64,000 nt of DNA from Chryseobacterium sp. OSA05B (lineage in GTDB: Bacteria > Bacteroidota > Bacteroidia > Flavobacteriales > Weeksellaceae). Shown piece after piece: positions 51,424-61,056 of this stretch. The DNA lies in assembly GCF_019970065.1 (NCBI RefSeq), contig NZ_JAHXYH010000002.1, positions 930,001-994,000 on the forward strand. The letters are read 5' to 3'. The position numbers and the translations under genes are program-made. Within the stretch, counting starts at the first letter, position 1. Each line of letters starts with the position of its first letter. The notes beneath the pieces are model-generated. The model saw only the letters and a list, made by a program, of their open reading frames with translations. It did no database searches and was not told the origin of the DNA.

Positions 51424-51731
51424 TTTGCGGGTTTCGAGATACGGGTTTAGGGATTTAAAAGTATGGCCTTTGATTTGATTTTTGTGCGAGATAGATGTTA
51501 ATGGTGAATTTTGCTTCGCAAGTGAATGGTGAATTTTCGGTTGGAAGAGCCAAGAATCAAGAATCAAGATGCAAGACGTCAGATTTCAGACATCAGACAT
51601 CAGACAATAACTCATTAACTTTATTACTACGAACCGGCAACTGGTAACTAAAAACACTCTCACCCAAAACCCGCATCTCGAACCGCGTATCCCGCACCCC
51701 GAAACTTGCAATCCGAACCCGAAACCCTTAT
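51424..51731 (+). repeat. Heptad repeat element, copy H (longest uninterrupted array)
   Basis: The left arm (51424-51458) has TTTGCGG, GTTTCGA, GATACGG, GTTTAGG. From 51550 to 51724 there are 25 consecutive 7-bp units with no register slip: CCAAGAA, TCAAGAT, GCAAGAC, ATCAGAC and others, then CATTAAC, TTTATTA, CTACGAA, then C-rich units such as ACCCGCA, TCTCGAA, TCCCGCA. The left arm is roughly the reverse complement of the right arm, so the element can fold into a long imperfect hairpin. Confidence 0.92.
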
Positions 51732-51736
51732 CTTTG
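51706..51736 (+). promoter_or_regulatory. Promoter of the methyltransferase gene inside the repeat
   Basis: TTG at 51706-51708 lies inside heptad ACTTGCA; after a 20-nt spacer comes TATCTTTG at 51729-51736. The predicted start near 51742 supports the ATG at 51754 rather than an upstream one. Confidence 0.6.
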
Positions 51737-51753
51737 TACTTTTAAAGACGACA

Positions 51754-52458
51754 ATGAAAGATTTAATGGGTAAGGCAGTCTGGGATTATTTTCACAACGA
51801 AAATCCTGAAGATCTGCAGACAGAAACTTCAATCTCAGAACTGGATGAACTTCCGGTAAACTATCTTTTCAGAGATTTTGAAGACATGAATGGGATTGAG
51901 CAGAAAGCGCTTGAGCTTGCTCATGGGAAAGTGCTGGACATTGGTGCCGGTGCCGGTTCTCATGCTTTATATCTTCAGAATGAAAGAAATCTTGATGTTT
52001 TGGCATTGGACATTTCACCAAAATGTATTGATGTCTGCCAATTGAGAGGAATCAAAAAAGCAATATGTGAAAATATGTTGGACTTCTCAGGAGAAACTTT
52101 TGATACGGTTCTGCTTCTGATGAACGGAACCGGGATTTTCGAAAGCCTGAAAAAAATTGATACCTACCTTCAGAAATTGCACACTTTAGTAAACGATAAC
52201 GGACAGATCCTGATTGACAGTACGGATATTCTGTATATGTTTGACCGTGATGAAGATGGTGGCGTCTATATTCCGGCAGGCGGTTATTACGGTGAACTGG
52301 ATTATATTGTTCATTATAAAGGAGAATCTGAAGATCCTATCAAATGGCTCTATCTTGATTTTGAAACTTTAAAAAATGCTGCTGAAAATAATGGTTTTGC
52401 CATAGAAAAAGTGATGAAGGATGAAGATTCTTACCTGGCAATACTGACTAAAAAGTGA
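51754..52458 (+). CDS. Class I SAM-dependent methyltransferase
   Basis: About 234 residues from the ATG at 51754 (MKDLMGKAVWDYF); an upstream ATG at 51706 lies in the repeat. SAM motif I is VLDIGAGAGSHALYLQ near 65-80, with the acidic LALDISPKCIDVC following. Substrate not identifiable. The promoter is partly built from the heptad repeat. The last 28 nt overlap the convergent 52431 gene. Confidence 0.87.
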   Translation: MKDLMGKAVWDYFHNENPEDLQTETSISELDELPVNYLFRDFEDMNGIEQKALELAHGKVLDIGAGAGSHALYLQNERNLDVLALDISPKCIDVCQLRGIKKAICENMLDFSGETFDTVLLLMNGTGIFESLKKIDTYLQKLHTLVNDNGQILIDSTDILYMFDRDEDGGVYIPAGGYYGELDYIVHYKGESEDPIKWLYLDFETLKNAAENNGFAIEKVMKDEDSYLAILTKK

Positions 52459-53093
52459 CTTGAAAATAAATTTTGATTCGTAAATATGATCACAAGCATT
52501 ACAAGTGATATCAGAATTGGAAAAATATAGGAAGCTGCTCTGTAGGGCAGCTTTTTAGGTATATAGGTTGCCCATAGCAAAAGCAGAAAGAGCATTCCTA
52601 ATATGGCTGCAAAAACTTCGGGACTTTTTCTAAAGGAAGAAATGTTTCGAGAATTTATTTTGTGCATGAAGGCGACCAGGAAATACTGAACAGGCAAATA
52701 AATAAATCCAAAAATAAAAGTGAAAACAGCAGGAGTGTATTTTTTTAGTTTAATAAAATTGATTCCTAATAATATGGACCCCGGAACGGTTCCCACAATA
52801 AAACTGATCAGTAAAATGATATCCCGTGGAAATAGTTTTATCGCATGCGGATCTTCAGTCACATTATCTTTCCACATTTCCTGTTCTTCCTGAAGCTTTA
52901 ATTCTTCCTGAGTTTTTTTATCCTGAATGAGTTGGTAAATCTGTATTTTTTTCTGCTCACTGAAAGTTATTCCTCTTTCCTCGAGTATTTCAAAAGCCAT
53001 TTGAACAGCTTCCGGAGTAAAGCGGTTTCCTTCTTTTAAATAATTGTCCAGTTCCGTAGAGGATAATTTTCCCAGAACACTCTTTTTAACCAT
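52431..53093 (-). CDS. Hypothetical membrane protein
   Basis: About 220 residues from the ATG at 53093 (MVKKSVLGKLS); an ATG at 53129 would fall inside the metG terminator. An N-terminal, charged helical region (about 1-85) precedes four hydrophobic segments. Family not recognised. It sits downstream of metG in the same direction. Confidence 0.72.
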   Translation of the reverse strand: MVKKSVLGKLSSTELDNYLKEGNRFTPEAVQMAFEILEERGITFSEQKKIQIYQLIQDKKTQEELKLQEEQEMWKDNVTEDPHAIKLFPRDIILLISFIVGTVPGSILLGINFIKLKKYTPAVFTFIFGFIYLPVQYFLVAFMHKINSRNISSFRKSPEVFAAILGMLFLLLLWATYIPKKLPYRAASYIFPILISLVMLVIIFTNQNLFSSHFLVSIAR

Positions 53094-53105
53094 AGCTGAT
53101 AAAAT

Positions 53106-53132
53106 AAAATGGGCATAAAAAATGCCCATTTT
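53106..53132 (-). terminator. Terminator after metG
   Basis: AAAATGGGCAT/ATGCCCATTTT stem with T residues on the minus strand, between metG and the 53093 start. Confidence 0.85.
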
Positions 53133-53152
53133 GTATAATTGTTAGTTGGAAA

Positions 53153-55189
53153 TTATCCTATCTCAATACCGTTTTCTACATTGCTGTCGTCTGGTGTTAC
53201 GAAAGATAGTTTTCCGTCTGGTTTTGTTGTTAATAAAAACATTCCCTGAGATTCAATTCCTCTGATTTTTCTAGGAGCCAGGTTCAGTAAAATCATCACC
53301 TGCTTTCCGATCAGTTCTTCCGGTGTGAAGCTTTCTGCAACGCCTGAAACTACAGTTCTGATGTCAACGCCTGTATCTACTTTGAACTTTAATAATTTAT
53401 CAGCTTTTTCTACTTTTTCAGCTTCTAAAATGGTGGCTGTTCTAAGGTCTATTTTAGCAAAATCATCAAAAGAAATCTCTTCTTTCATAGGGTTGGCGTT
53501 AGGGTTTGTTTTTTTATTGTTTTGTTTGGTCTGCTCCAGTTTTTCAATCTGAGCTTCGATGACACTGTCTTCAATTTTTGAGAAAAGAAGAGAAGCTTCA
53601 TTGATTTTATGACCTGTTTCTATTAAAACAGATTGGGTCTCAACATCGCTCCAGTTCACCTGTTCAGCATTGAACATTGTCAGTAATTTTTCAGAGCTGA
53701 AAGGCATAAACGGCTCGCATAACTGAGCTAAGGCAACAGCCAGCTGAGCACCTACAAATAATGACTGCGCTGCTTTTTCAGGGCTGTCCTTAATCGTTTT
53801 CCAAGGTTCTTCAGCCTGAAGATACTGGTTTCCGAAACGGGCAAGATTCATTAATGCAGTCAATGCATTTCTGAACTCATAGTTTTCTAAGAATCCTGAA
53901 ATTTCTTTAGCCGCTTTATTGATTTCTTCCAATTCAGGACTATTGATGTCTCCCTGAGGAACAATACCGTCATAATATTTATGGATAAGAACGGCCACTC
54001 TATTGATAAAGTTTCCGAAAATTCCTACCAACTCAGAATTATTTTTAGTCTGGAAATCTTTCCATGTAAAATTATTATCCTTTGTTTCAGGAGCTGATGA
54101 AAGAAGTGCATATCTTAAAACATCTTGCTGTCCAGGGAATTCTTCTACATATTCGTGTGCCCATACCGCCCAGTTTCTTGATGTTGAGATCTTATCGTTC
54201 TCAAGGTTTAAGAATTCAAAAGCAGGAACATTTTTCGGCATGATATAATCACCGTGAGCCTTCATCATCGCAGGGAAAATAATACAGTGGAATACAATAT
54301 TATCCTTTCCGATGAAATGCACCAGGTCACTGCTTTCACTCTGCCAGTAGTCTTTCCAGTCTTTTCCGTTTTTCTCCGCCCATTCCTGAGTGAAAGAAAT
54401 ATAGCCGATAGGTGCATCAAACCAGACATAAAGCACTTTCCCCTCCGCATTAGGAAGTGGAACAGGAACACCCCAGTTCAGATCTCTGGTCATGGCACGA
54501 GGCTTCAAACCATCGTTTAACCATGATTTAACCTGTCCGTAAACATTCGGCTTCCAGTCGTCTTTATGACCTTCAATGATCCATTCGTTTAAGAAGTCTT
54601 CATATTCATTTAAAGGAAGATACCAGTTTTTGGTGTCTTTAAGAATCGGAACATTTCCGCTTAACATGGATTTCGGATTGATCAGCTCTGAAGGGGAAAG
54701 GGTAGAACCACACTTTTCGCACTGGTCTCCGTAAGCATTTTCATTGCCGCAGTTCGGGCATGTTCCTACAATATATCGGTCTGCCAGAAATTCTCCAGCC
54801 TGTTCGTCAAAATACTGCTCAGAAACCTCTTCCGTAAATTTCCCCTTTTCATAAAGAACTTTGAAAAAATCCTGGCTGGTTTCGTAATGCTTTTTAGAAG
54901 TTGTTCTGGAATACTCATCAAATGAAATTCCCAGATCAGAAAAAGATTTTTTAATGATCTCGTGGTATTTATCTACAATATCCTGAGGGGTTACTCCTTC
55001 TTTTTTTGCTCTGATGGTAATAGGAATTCCGTGCTCATCTGACCCGCAGATAAACGCTACATCTTTTCCTAATCTCCTCTGAAATCTTGCGTAGACATCC
55101 GCAGGAATATACACACCTGCCAAATGTCCTATATGAACCGGTCCGTTTGCATAAGGCAAAGCTGCCGTAATCATCTTTCTGTTTGACAT
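53153..55189 (-). CDS. metG: Methionine-tRNA ligase
   Basis: A 678-residue class I synthetase. The HIGH motif is [10 protein letters not shown] near 16-25, a zinc knuckle [18 protein letters not shown] near 144-161, and the KMSKS motif reads KISTS near 335-339. A C-terminal tRNA-binding (EMAPII-like) domain begins near 570 ([31 protein letters not shown]). Full length and standard order. A 324-bp gap upstream separates it from the Sus locus. Confidence 0.96.
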   Translation of the reverse strand: MSNRKMITAALPYANGPVHIGHLAGVYIPADVYARFQRRLGKDVAFICGSDEHGIPITIRAKKEGVTPQDIVDKYHEIIKKSFSDLGISFDEYSRTTSKKHYETSQDFFKVLYEKGKFTEEVSEQYFDEQAGEFLADRYIVGTCPNCGNENAYGDQCEKCGSTLSPSELINPKSMLSGNVPILKDTKNWYLPLNEYEDFLNEWIIEGHKDDWKPNVYGQVKSWLNDGLKPRAMTRDLNWGVPVPLPNAEGKVLYVWFDAPIGYISFTQEWAEKNGKDWKDYWQSESSDLVHFIGKDNIVFHCIIFPAMMKAHGDYIMPKNVPAFEFLNLENDKISTSRNWAVWAHEYVEEFPGQQDVLRYALLSSAPETKDNNFTWKDFQTKNNSELVGIFGNFINRVAVLIHKYYDGIVPQGDINSPELEEINKAAKEISGFLENYEFRNALTALMNLARFGNQYLQAEEPWKTIKDSPEKAAQSLFVGAQLAVALAQLCEPFMPFSSEKLLTMFNAEQVNWSDVETQSVLIETGHKINEASLLFSKIEDSVIEAQIEKLEQTKQNNKKTNPNANPMKEEISFDDFAKIDLRTATILEAEKVEKADKLLKFKVDTGVDIRTVVSGVAESFTPEELIGKQVMILLNLAPRKIRGIESQGMFLLTTKPDGKLSFVTPDDSNVENGIEIG

Positions 55190-55513
55190 TTATAGTAAAA
55201 TTTTAACTGCAAAGATAAGGAATATCTCCTAAAACCGCCTAAACTTCCCGCATAATAAGTTTTTTACACTTCAGAAAGCGTTTGATATTAAGTTTAGTTA
55301 AACGGATGTTTAACATTTTGTTCATATTTTACATATATTATGCTAAGCATATGTTAATGTAATATTGTGAAAAACAGACATTTGGTTTTAAATAGTCAAA
55401 CAATTTACATAAAATTATCCAAATTTTCAATAATATTATAATAATTCTATTTTTTTTATAAATTGCAAAACTGTTAACACAGCTTTTTAAAACGAAACTA
55501 AAAAAACGATATT
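55190..55513. other. Divergent intergenic region metG-susC
   Basis: AT-rich, no gene, no heptad repeat. Carries promoters of metG and of the Sus operon; I could not assign a clear -33/-7 pair. Confidence 0.5.
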
Positions 55514-58228
55514 GTGAAAAATTTTACAACGGTATTAAAAATTGCACCGGCTTTTTTACTGGCCAGTTCAATAATACATGCACAGACACAAGATTCTCTC
55601 ACCAAGGAGAAAAAAATCGAGGAGGTGGTGCTGATCGGGTATGGAAAGCAGAAGAAAACCGATTTAACAGGTTCCATCACTGCTTTGTCTACTGCAGACT
55701 TTAACAAAGGGGCTGTAACTACGGCCGAAGGTCTTATCAACGGTAGATCTGCCGGTTTAACGATTACCCAATCAGGTACACCGGGAAGTGAAGCTACGAT
55801 CAGAATCAGGGGAGGATCCTCTCTGAATGCCAGTAATGATCCATTGTTGGTTGTAGATGGTTTACCGCTCGACGGGGTTTCATTGTCAACCATCAATCCA
55901 AATGATATTGAGTCTTTTTCTATTCTGAAGGATGCAGCATCTACTGCTATTTATGGTTCAAGAGGTTCCAACGGGGTTATCCTGATTACCACCAAGAAAG
56001 GAAGTAAAAAACTTCGTGTCTCATTGAATGCCTTTACAACAGTTAATACATTGGCTAAAAAAATTAAGGTGTATTCAGGAGATGAATTCAGAAGTATTGT
56101 TAATCAATATGCCCCTGGAAAAGCCAATTTGCTGGGCACGGCTAATACAGACTGGCAAGACGAAATCTTCAGAACTTCAGTGACTTCAGATATTAATGCT
56201 TCAGTTTCAGGAAGTCTGTTTGGAAAAGTTCCTGCACGTTTTTCCGTAGACAATATGGATAATTCAGGATTATTGATTACATCCAGATTCAGAAGAACTA
56301 CAGCTAATGTTGCATTGAGTCCGAGCTTCTTTGATGATCACCTTAAATTCAATATTACAGGGACTTATTCTTATACTTTTCAAAATAAAGGGAATGAGGA
56401 TGCTATAAAAAATGCAATTTCTTATGATCCGAGCCAATCAGTTTATGATGAAAATTCCCCTTATGGAGGGTATAGAGAATGGATTGCTGCTGCTACCAAC
56501 AGACCGGTAGGGGTGTCTAACCCTGTCAGCATGCTTAGAAACAAAAGTGATGTTCAGAATTTCAAACGATTTTTCGGAAACATCAATATGGACTATAAAT
56601 TTCATTTCCTTCCGGATTTAAGATTGATCGTCAATGCAGGTCTTGACAGTAAAGAGCTGGACGGGCATGTTACCACCAATCCATATTCAAGAAACGGCTA
56701 TTATTCCGTTAAAAATGTATTCGGATTTTATGGAGAAGATTCCTATTCTGATGAAAGTATTCTGAACAAGAATGCAAACGTTCAGTTAAACTATACCAAA
56801 ACTTTCGGGAAATTCAATCTGGAGGCTATGGGAGGTTATGAGTATCAGAACTATCATAAAGTAAGCTCTGCATCAGGGAATACTTTATTATACAGCTTTG
56901 ATCCTGAAAATAACTTTTATAATCCTGATTCCAAGCCAGATGTAAACTTACAGGCTTTCTTCGGAAGATTAAATCTTGGATTCGCTAATAAGTACTTGCT
57001 TACCATTAACTACAGAAGAGACGGATCTTCCCGTTTCAGTAAGGATAATAGATGGGGTGACTTTGGAGGCGTTGCGGCAGCTTGGAAAATTTCGGAAGAA
57101 AATTTCTTACATGGAAACAGTACCATTTCAGATTTAAAGCTTAGAGCCAGTGTTGGAAAAACCGGGCAGCAGGATATTGGAGTGTACCGATATGATTATT
57201 TTAAAACGTATAATGTTTCCTCAACGCTTTACTATCAGTTTGGAAACACGTTTTATGAAATTGCCAAAGCAAACGGATACAATCAAAACCTTAAATGGGA
57301 AGAAAGTTTAAAATATAATCTAGGACTGGATTTCGGATTCGTAGGAAATAGAATTAAAGGAACACTGGATTTTTATATGGCAGATACAAAAGATCTGTTA
57401 TCTATAGTACCGGAAGGACCTTTGGAGAATTTAAGAATCATCGGACCTAAGAATATAGGTAAACTTCAGTCTAAAGGGATTGATCTTGGATTGGACGTAA
57501 AAGCCATCCAGAAAGAGAATTTTACCCTAAACTTCAACTATAATGTATCCTACAATAAAATAGATATCAAACAGCTTGAAGTGAATGGTATTGATAAAGG
57601 AGGAGTTGGTTTAGGAGGTTTTGTACAGACGTTCAGAGAAGGCTATTCTCCATACGCATTCTGGGTATATCAGCAGATTTATGATACCAACGGAAGGCCG
57701 GTAGAAGGAGCCTATGTAGACAGAAATGGTGACGGAACCATAACTTCTGCGGATAAATACAATTACAAAAAACCTCAGGCAGATGTAACAATGGGATTAA
57801 TGACCAATGCGACTATCGGCAAAAACTGGGATTTTTCAATGGGCTGGAGAGCAAGTATCGGAAATTATGTGTATGATCAGATTTCTGCAGACAGATCTCA
57901 TGTAGGGAATATCAACAACACGGTAGACAATACAATTAATAATGCTCCTGTAGATTTCAATTCCACACATTTTATAACAGCAAATAAAATGTCTGATTAT
58001 TACGTGAAGAACGGAAGTTTCCTGAAACTGGACAATGTTACCGTAGGATATACCTTTAAGAATTTTATAGGAAATAATGCATCCCTAAGGGTGTATGGTG
58101 CAGCACAGAATGTCCTTATTATTACGAAGTACAAAAACCTTGATCCGGAAATCTTTAACAACGGGGTTGATAATTCGATCTATCCGAGAGCAAGAATGTT
58201 TACTTTAGGTATTAATGCTAATTTTTAA
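55514..58228 (+). CDS. SusC-like TonB-dependent receptor
   Basis: A 904-residue outer-membrane importer starting with GTG at 55514. A signal peptide (to about 23) is followed almost at once by EEVVLIGYGKQKKTDLTGSI, the SusC TonB box/plug start, then RIRGGSSLNASNDPLLVVDGLPLDG and STAIYGSRGSNGVILITTKKG. The ~80-residue carboxypeptidase-D-like N-terminal extension common in SusC proteins is missing. It imports oligosaccharides with the adjacent SusD (13-nt gap). The neighbouring GH97 suggests alpha-glucans. Confidence 0.92.
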   Translation: MKNFTTVLKIAPAFLLASSIIHAQTQDSLTKEKKIEEVVLIGYGKQKKTDLTGSITALSTADFNKGAVTTAEGLINGRSAGLTITQSGTPGSEATIRIRGGSSLNASNDPLLVVDGLPLDGVSLSTINPNDIESFSILKDAASTAIYGSRGSNGVILITTKKGSKKLRVSLNAFTTVNTLAKKIKVYSGDEFRSIVNQYAPGKANLLGTANTDWQDEIFRTSVTSDINASVSGSLFGKVPARFSVDNMDNSGLLITSRFRRTTANVALSPSFFDDHLKFNITGTYSYTFQNKGNEDAIKNAISYDPSQSVYDENSPYGGYREWIAAATNRPVGVSNPVSMLRNKSDVQNFKRFFGNINMDYKFHFLPDLRLIVNAGLDSKELDGHVTTNPYSRNGYYSVKNVFGFYGEDSYSDESILNKNANVQLNYTKTFGKFNLEAMGGYEYQNYHKVSSASGNTLLYSFDPENNFYNPDSKPDVNLQAFFGRLNLGFANKYLLTINYRRDGSSRFSKDNRWGDFGGVAAAWKISEENFLHGNSTISDLKLRASVGKTGQQDIGVYRYDYFKTYNVSSTLYYQFGNTFYEIAKANGYNQNLKWEESLKYNLGLDFGFVGNRIKGTLDFYMADTKDLLSIVPEGPLENLRIIGPKNIGKLQSKGIDLGLDVKAIQKENFTLNFNYNVSYNKIDIKQLEVNGIDKGGVGLGGFVQTFREGYSPYAFWVYQQIYDTNGRPVEGAYVDRNGDGTITSADKYNYKKPQADVTMGLMTNATIGKNWDFSMGWRASIGNYVYDQISADRSHVGNINNTVDNTINNAPVDFNSTHFITANKMSDYYVKNGSFLKLDNVTVGYTFKNFIGNNASLRVYGAAQNVLIITKYKNLDPEIFNNGVDNSIYPRARMFTLGINANF

Positions 58229-58240
58229 TCCGCTTTTACA

Positions 58241-59854
58241 ATGAAACTTAACAGAACAAAAATATTTAAATTAAGAAATTTAGCCATTGCGGGTTTATTT
58301 CTTTTTACAACTTCATCTTGCTTAAACGATCTGGATGTTGAAGTAAATGACGACGAATTATATACATCAGAACAATTCTATGCCAATCCGGCTTCCTATA
58401 AACAATTCCTTGCTAAAATATATGCAGGACTGGCTGTAACAGGGCAGAAGGCAGGAAACGGAGAATCTGATTTGGGTGCGGAAGATGACGGAGGTCCGAA
58501 TGAAGGTTTTTCACAATACTTAAGAGGATACTGGCAGCTGCAGGAATTGACCACAGATGAGGCTATTATTGCCTGGGGAGAAAGTGATAACCCCACCATC
58601 AAGGATCTGAATTTCAATAACTGGAATGCAGATAATGTTTTCAACGAAGCTTTTTTCGCAAGAGTATTTTTCCAAATAAGCCTTGTTAATGAATATCTAA
58701 GAGAAACGACCGATGAAAAGCTGGCCTCAAGAGGAGTTTCAGAAGAGTTAAAGGCCCAGATTAAAACGTACAGAGCTGAGGTAAGGTTTTTAAGAGCTTT
58801 ATCCTACTACCACGCGATAGATATTTATGGGAAAATGCCTTTTGCTACAGAAAATGATGCTCTGCTTACGAAACCCATTATGCAGACAAGAGATTTCATG
58901 TTCAATTATGTAATCAATGAATTGAATGCTATAGAAGGTGAATTGCCTGCTCCGAGAACGAATGAATATGGAAGAGCGGATAAAGCAGCAGTCTGGATGC
59001 TTAAAGCCAAATTATATCTGAACGCCAAAGTATATACCGGTACAGATAAAAGTACTGAAGCACTGGCGGAAGTAGAAAAAGTAATTGGCTCCACTTATAA
59101 AATAGCCCAGATTCCGTATGCCAACTTATTTAAAGCAGATAATCATATCAATGGTGCTCAGGAGGAAATCATTTTTCCTATCGCTTTTGATGGGGTTAGA
59201 ACACGAACTTATGGAGGAACTACATTCCTTGTGCATGCCAACTGTACCAATGAAGTTGGAGTAACCTTAGGGGTAGACTTCGGATGGCAGGGATACAGAG
59301 TGAGACAGGAATTTATGCAGTCAGCCGGAAGTACAGACCCGAGAATCATGAAAGTAGCCGGAAATACTGATCCAGCTTCCATTTCCGATTATCTGAAATT
59401 TGATCAGGGAACAAAACTGACCAAATTCTCCAATAAGACTTCTACAGGAGCCAATGGAAGTGATGCTAATTTTGTAGATGCAGATTTTCCTCTATTCAGA
59501 ATGGCAGATGCTTATTTGATGTATGCTGAACTTGCAGTAGTTAATGGAAAAGGAAGTCCGGCAACAGCTTTAAACTACATCAATGCACTTAGAACAAGAG
59601 CTCTTGCACCTACAGTACAGCAGTCAGCACTTACACCTGATTTTATCCTGAACGAAAGAGCAAGAGAGCTATATTGGGAAGGATACAGACGTCAGGATCT
59701 GATTCGTTTCGGAAAATATCTGTCAGGATATACATGGCAATGGAAAGGAGGAAGTATGAGCGGAGGAAATCTGCCGGAATCCAGATTACTTTTTCCGATA
59801 CCGAACAAGTATCGTAACTTAAATCCTAATTTATCTCAGAATCCTGGTTATTAA
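58241..59854 (+). CDS. SusD/RagB-like starch-binding lipoprotein
   Basis: A 537-residue lipoprotein (TSSCLND, Cys27). TPR-like helices include VRFLRALSYYHAIDIYGKMPF near 179-199 and RADKAAVWMLKAKLYLNAKVY near 244-264, and the C-terminus has the family ERARELYWEGYRRQDLIRFGKY near 469-490 and a LLFPIPNKYRNLNPNLSQNPGY ending. It lies on SusC as a lid that captures glycans. Confidence 0.94.
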   Translation: MKLNRTKIFKLRNLAIAGLFLFTTSSCLNDLDVEVNDDELYTSEQFYANPASYKQFLAKIYAGLAVTGQKAGNGESDLGAEDDGGPNEGFSQYLRGYWQLQELTTDEAIIAWGESDNPTIKDLNFNNWNADNVFNEAFFARVFFQISLVNEYLRETTDEKLASRGVSEELKAQIKTYRAEVRFLRALSYYHAIDIYGKMPFATENDALLTKPIMQTRDFMFNYVINELNAIEGELPAPRTNEYGRADKAAVWMLKAKLYLNAKVYTGTDKSTEALAEVEKVIGSTYKIAQIPYANLFKADNHINGAQEEIIFPIAFDGVRTRTYGGTTFLVHANCTNEVGVTLGVDFGWQGYRVRQEFMQSAGSTDPRIMKVAGNTDPASISDYLKFDQGTKLTKFSNKTSTGANGSDANFVDADFPLFRMADAYLMYAELAVVNGKGSPATALNYINALRTRALAPTVQQSALTPDFILNERARELYWEGYRRQDLIRFGKYLSGYTWQWKGGSMSGGNLPESRLLFPIPNKYRNLNPNLSQNPGY

Positions 59855-59865
59855 AAAACAACAAA

Positions 59866-60981
59866 ATGAAGAATCTTTTTAAAATATGGATAGCTCTTTT
59901 CGTAGGAGTGTTGGCTGTTTCTTGTGAAAAAGACGAGGATCGTGCCGTAATCAGTGAAACAACAGCTGCAAAAGTATCGGCAGACAAAAATGTTGTGGTA
60001 CTCGATGAGCTTAAAGGAGCCGAAACTGCCATCTCATTTGCATGGACAAAAACTGGTTTTAACATTGCTTCTGTTCCGGTACAGCAGGTAGAATTTGCCT
60101 TGAAAGGAACGGGATTCAAAAACAGTACGACGTTTAGTTTTGATAAAGATGCAGTTTCAGGAGGAATTACACATGCTGCACTGAATACCATCATGTTTAA
60201 TATTGGAGCTGTTTCCGATATAGCTAATGATATTGAAGCAAGGCTTAAAACTTCAGTGGGAACTGCTCCGTTTTATTCCAATGTAATAGATATTAAAATA
60301 ACACCGTTTACCCCTAATCCGGATATTATTTATCCTAAAATCAATGTTCCAGGTGCCTATGCAGGTGCTGCAGGTTACGCAAGCTGGACTCCGGCTAACT
60401 CTCCTAACCTGTTTTCCCCTGAAAAAAATGACAGTTACAGAGGATTTATCTGGATTAGCAATCCAACAGGTGATAACGGGAAGTACAAATTTACGATCAA
60501 TCAGGATTGGCCGGGAAATAAAGGTGATGACGGAACAAAAACCGGAAAACTAGTTGCGGACGGGTCAGATATTGTGCCGGCTTCAGCAGGAACCTTCTAC
60601 ATGAAAGTTGATTGGGCTGCCAACACTTATTCTTCTGTGCTTGCCAATTTTGGAGTAATTGGTGATGCTACGCCTACAGGATGGGGATCGGATACAGATT
60701 TTGTATACAGTCCGGCTACAAAAACATATGTCATCAATTCCATTATGCTGAGCAATTCAGGAGTCTTTAAATTCAGAGCTAATGATGATTGGGCCATGAA
60801 ATTCCAGCCTAAAAAAGATGAGCAGACTCTGATTTCAGGAAAAGCTGTACAAAGTTATTTCAATGCTGAGAATACAGTAGAAGGTGATCCTGGCTACAAA
60901 GTATCCGAGGCAGGAAACTATAAAATAGAGCTGGATCTTCATAATTCAGCGTATTACAAATTAACCGTTACAAAGTTGTAA
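59866..60981 (+). CDS. SusE-like surface glycan-binding lipoprotein
   Basis: A 371-residue lipoprotein (AVSCEKDED). The N-terminal immunoglobulin-like SusE domain (ISFAWTKTGFN..., VQQVEFALKG) is followed by two starch-binding-type repeats, each with an IWISNPTG/FRANDDWAM-like strand-loop and a conserved Trp. Follows susD by 12 nt. SusE-type proteins help hold starch at the cell surface. Confidence 0.88.
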   Translation: MKNLFKIWIALFVGVLAVSCEKDEDRAVISETTAAKVSADKNVVVLDELKGAETAISFAWTKTGFNIASVPVQQVEFALKGTGFKNSTTFSFDKDAVSGGITHAALNTIMFNIGAVSDIANDIEARLKTSVGTAPFYSNVIDIKITPFTPNPDIIYPKINVPGAYAGAAGYASWTPANSPNLFSPEKNDSYRGFIWISNPTGDNGKYKFTINQDWPGNKGDDGTKTGKLVADGSDIVPASAGTFYMKVDWAANTYSSVLANFGVIGDATPTGWGSDTDFVYSPATKTYVINSIMLSNSGVFKFRANDDWAMKFQPKKDEQTLISGKAVQSYFNAENTVEGDPGYKVSEAGNYKIELDLHNSAYYKLTVTKL

Positions 60982-60998
60982 AATATACCAATTAAGTT

Positions 60999-61037
60999 GA
61001 TAAAGTGTTGCTTTACCGCAGCACTTTATCTATTTTT
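60999..61037 (+). terminator. Hairpin between susE and the GH97 gene
   Basis: GATAAAGTG/CACTTTATC stem followed by a T-rich stretch. It may attenuate transcription before the GH97 gene. Confidence 0.75.
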
Positions 61038-61056
61038 AAGTTTATAAATAGTCATT

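Noticed and set aside
51274..51567. 97-residue minus-strand frame
   Set aside because: Overlaps the siderophore-interacting gene and repeat copy H; contains the same repeat-derived DSWL word.
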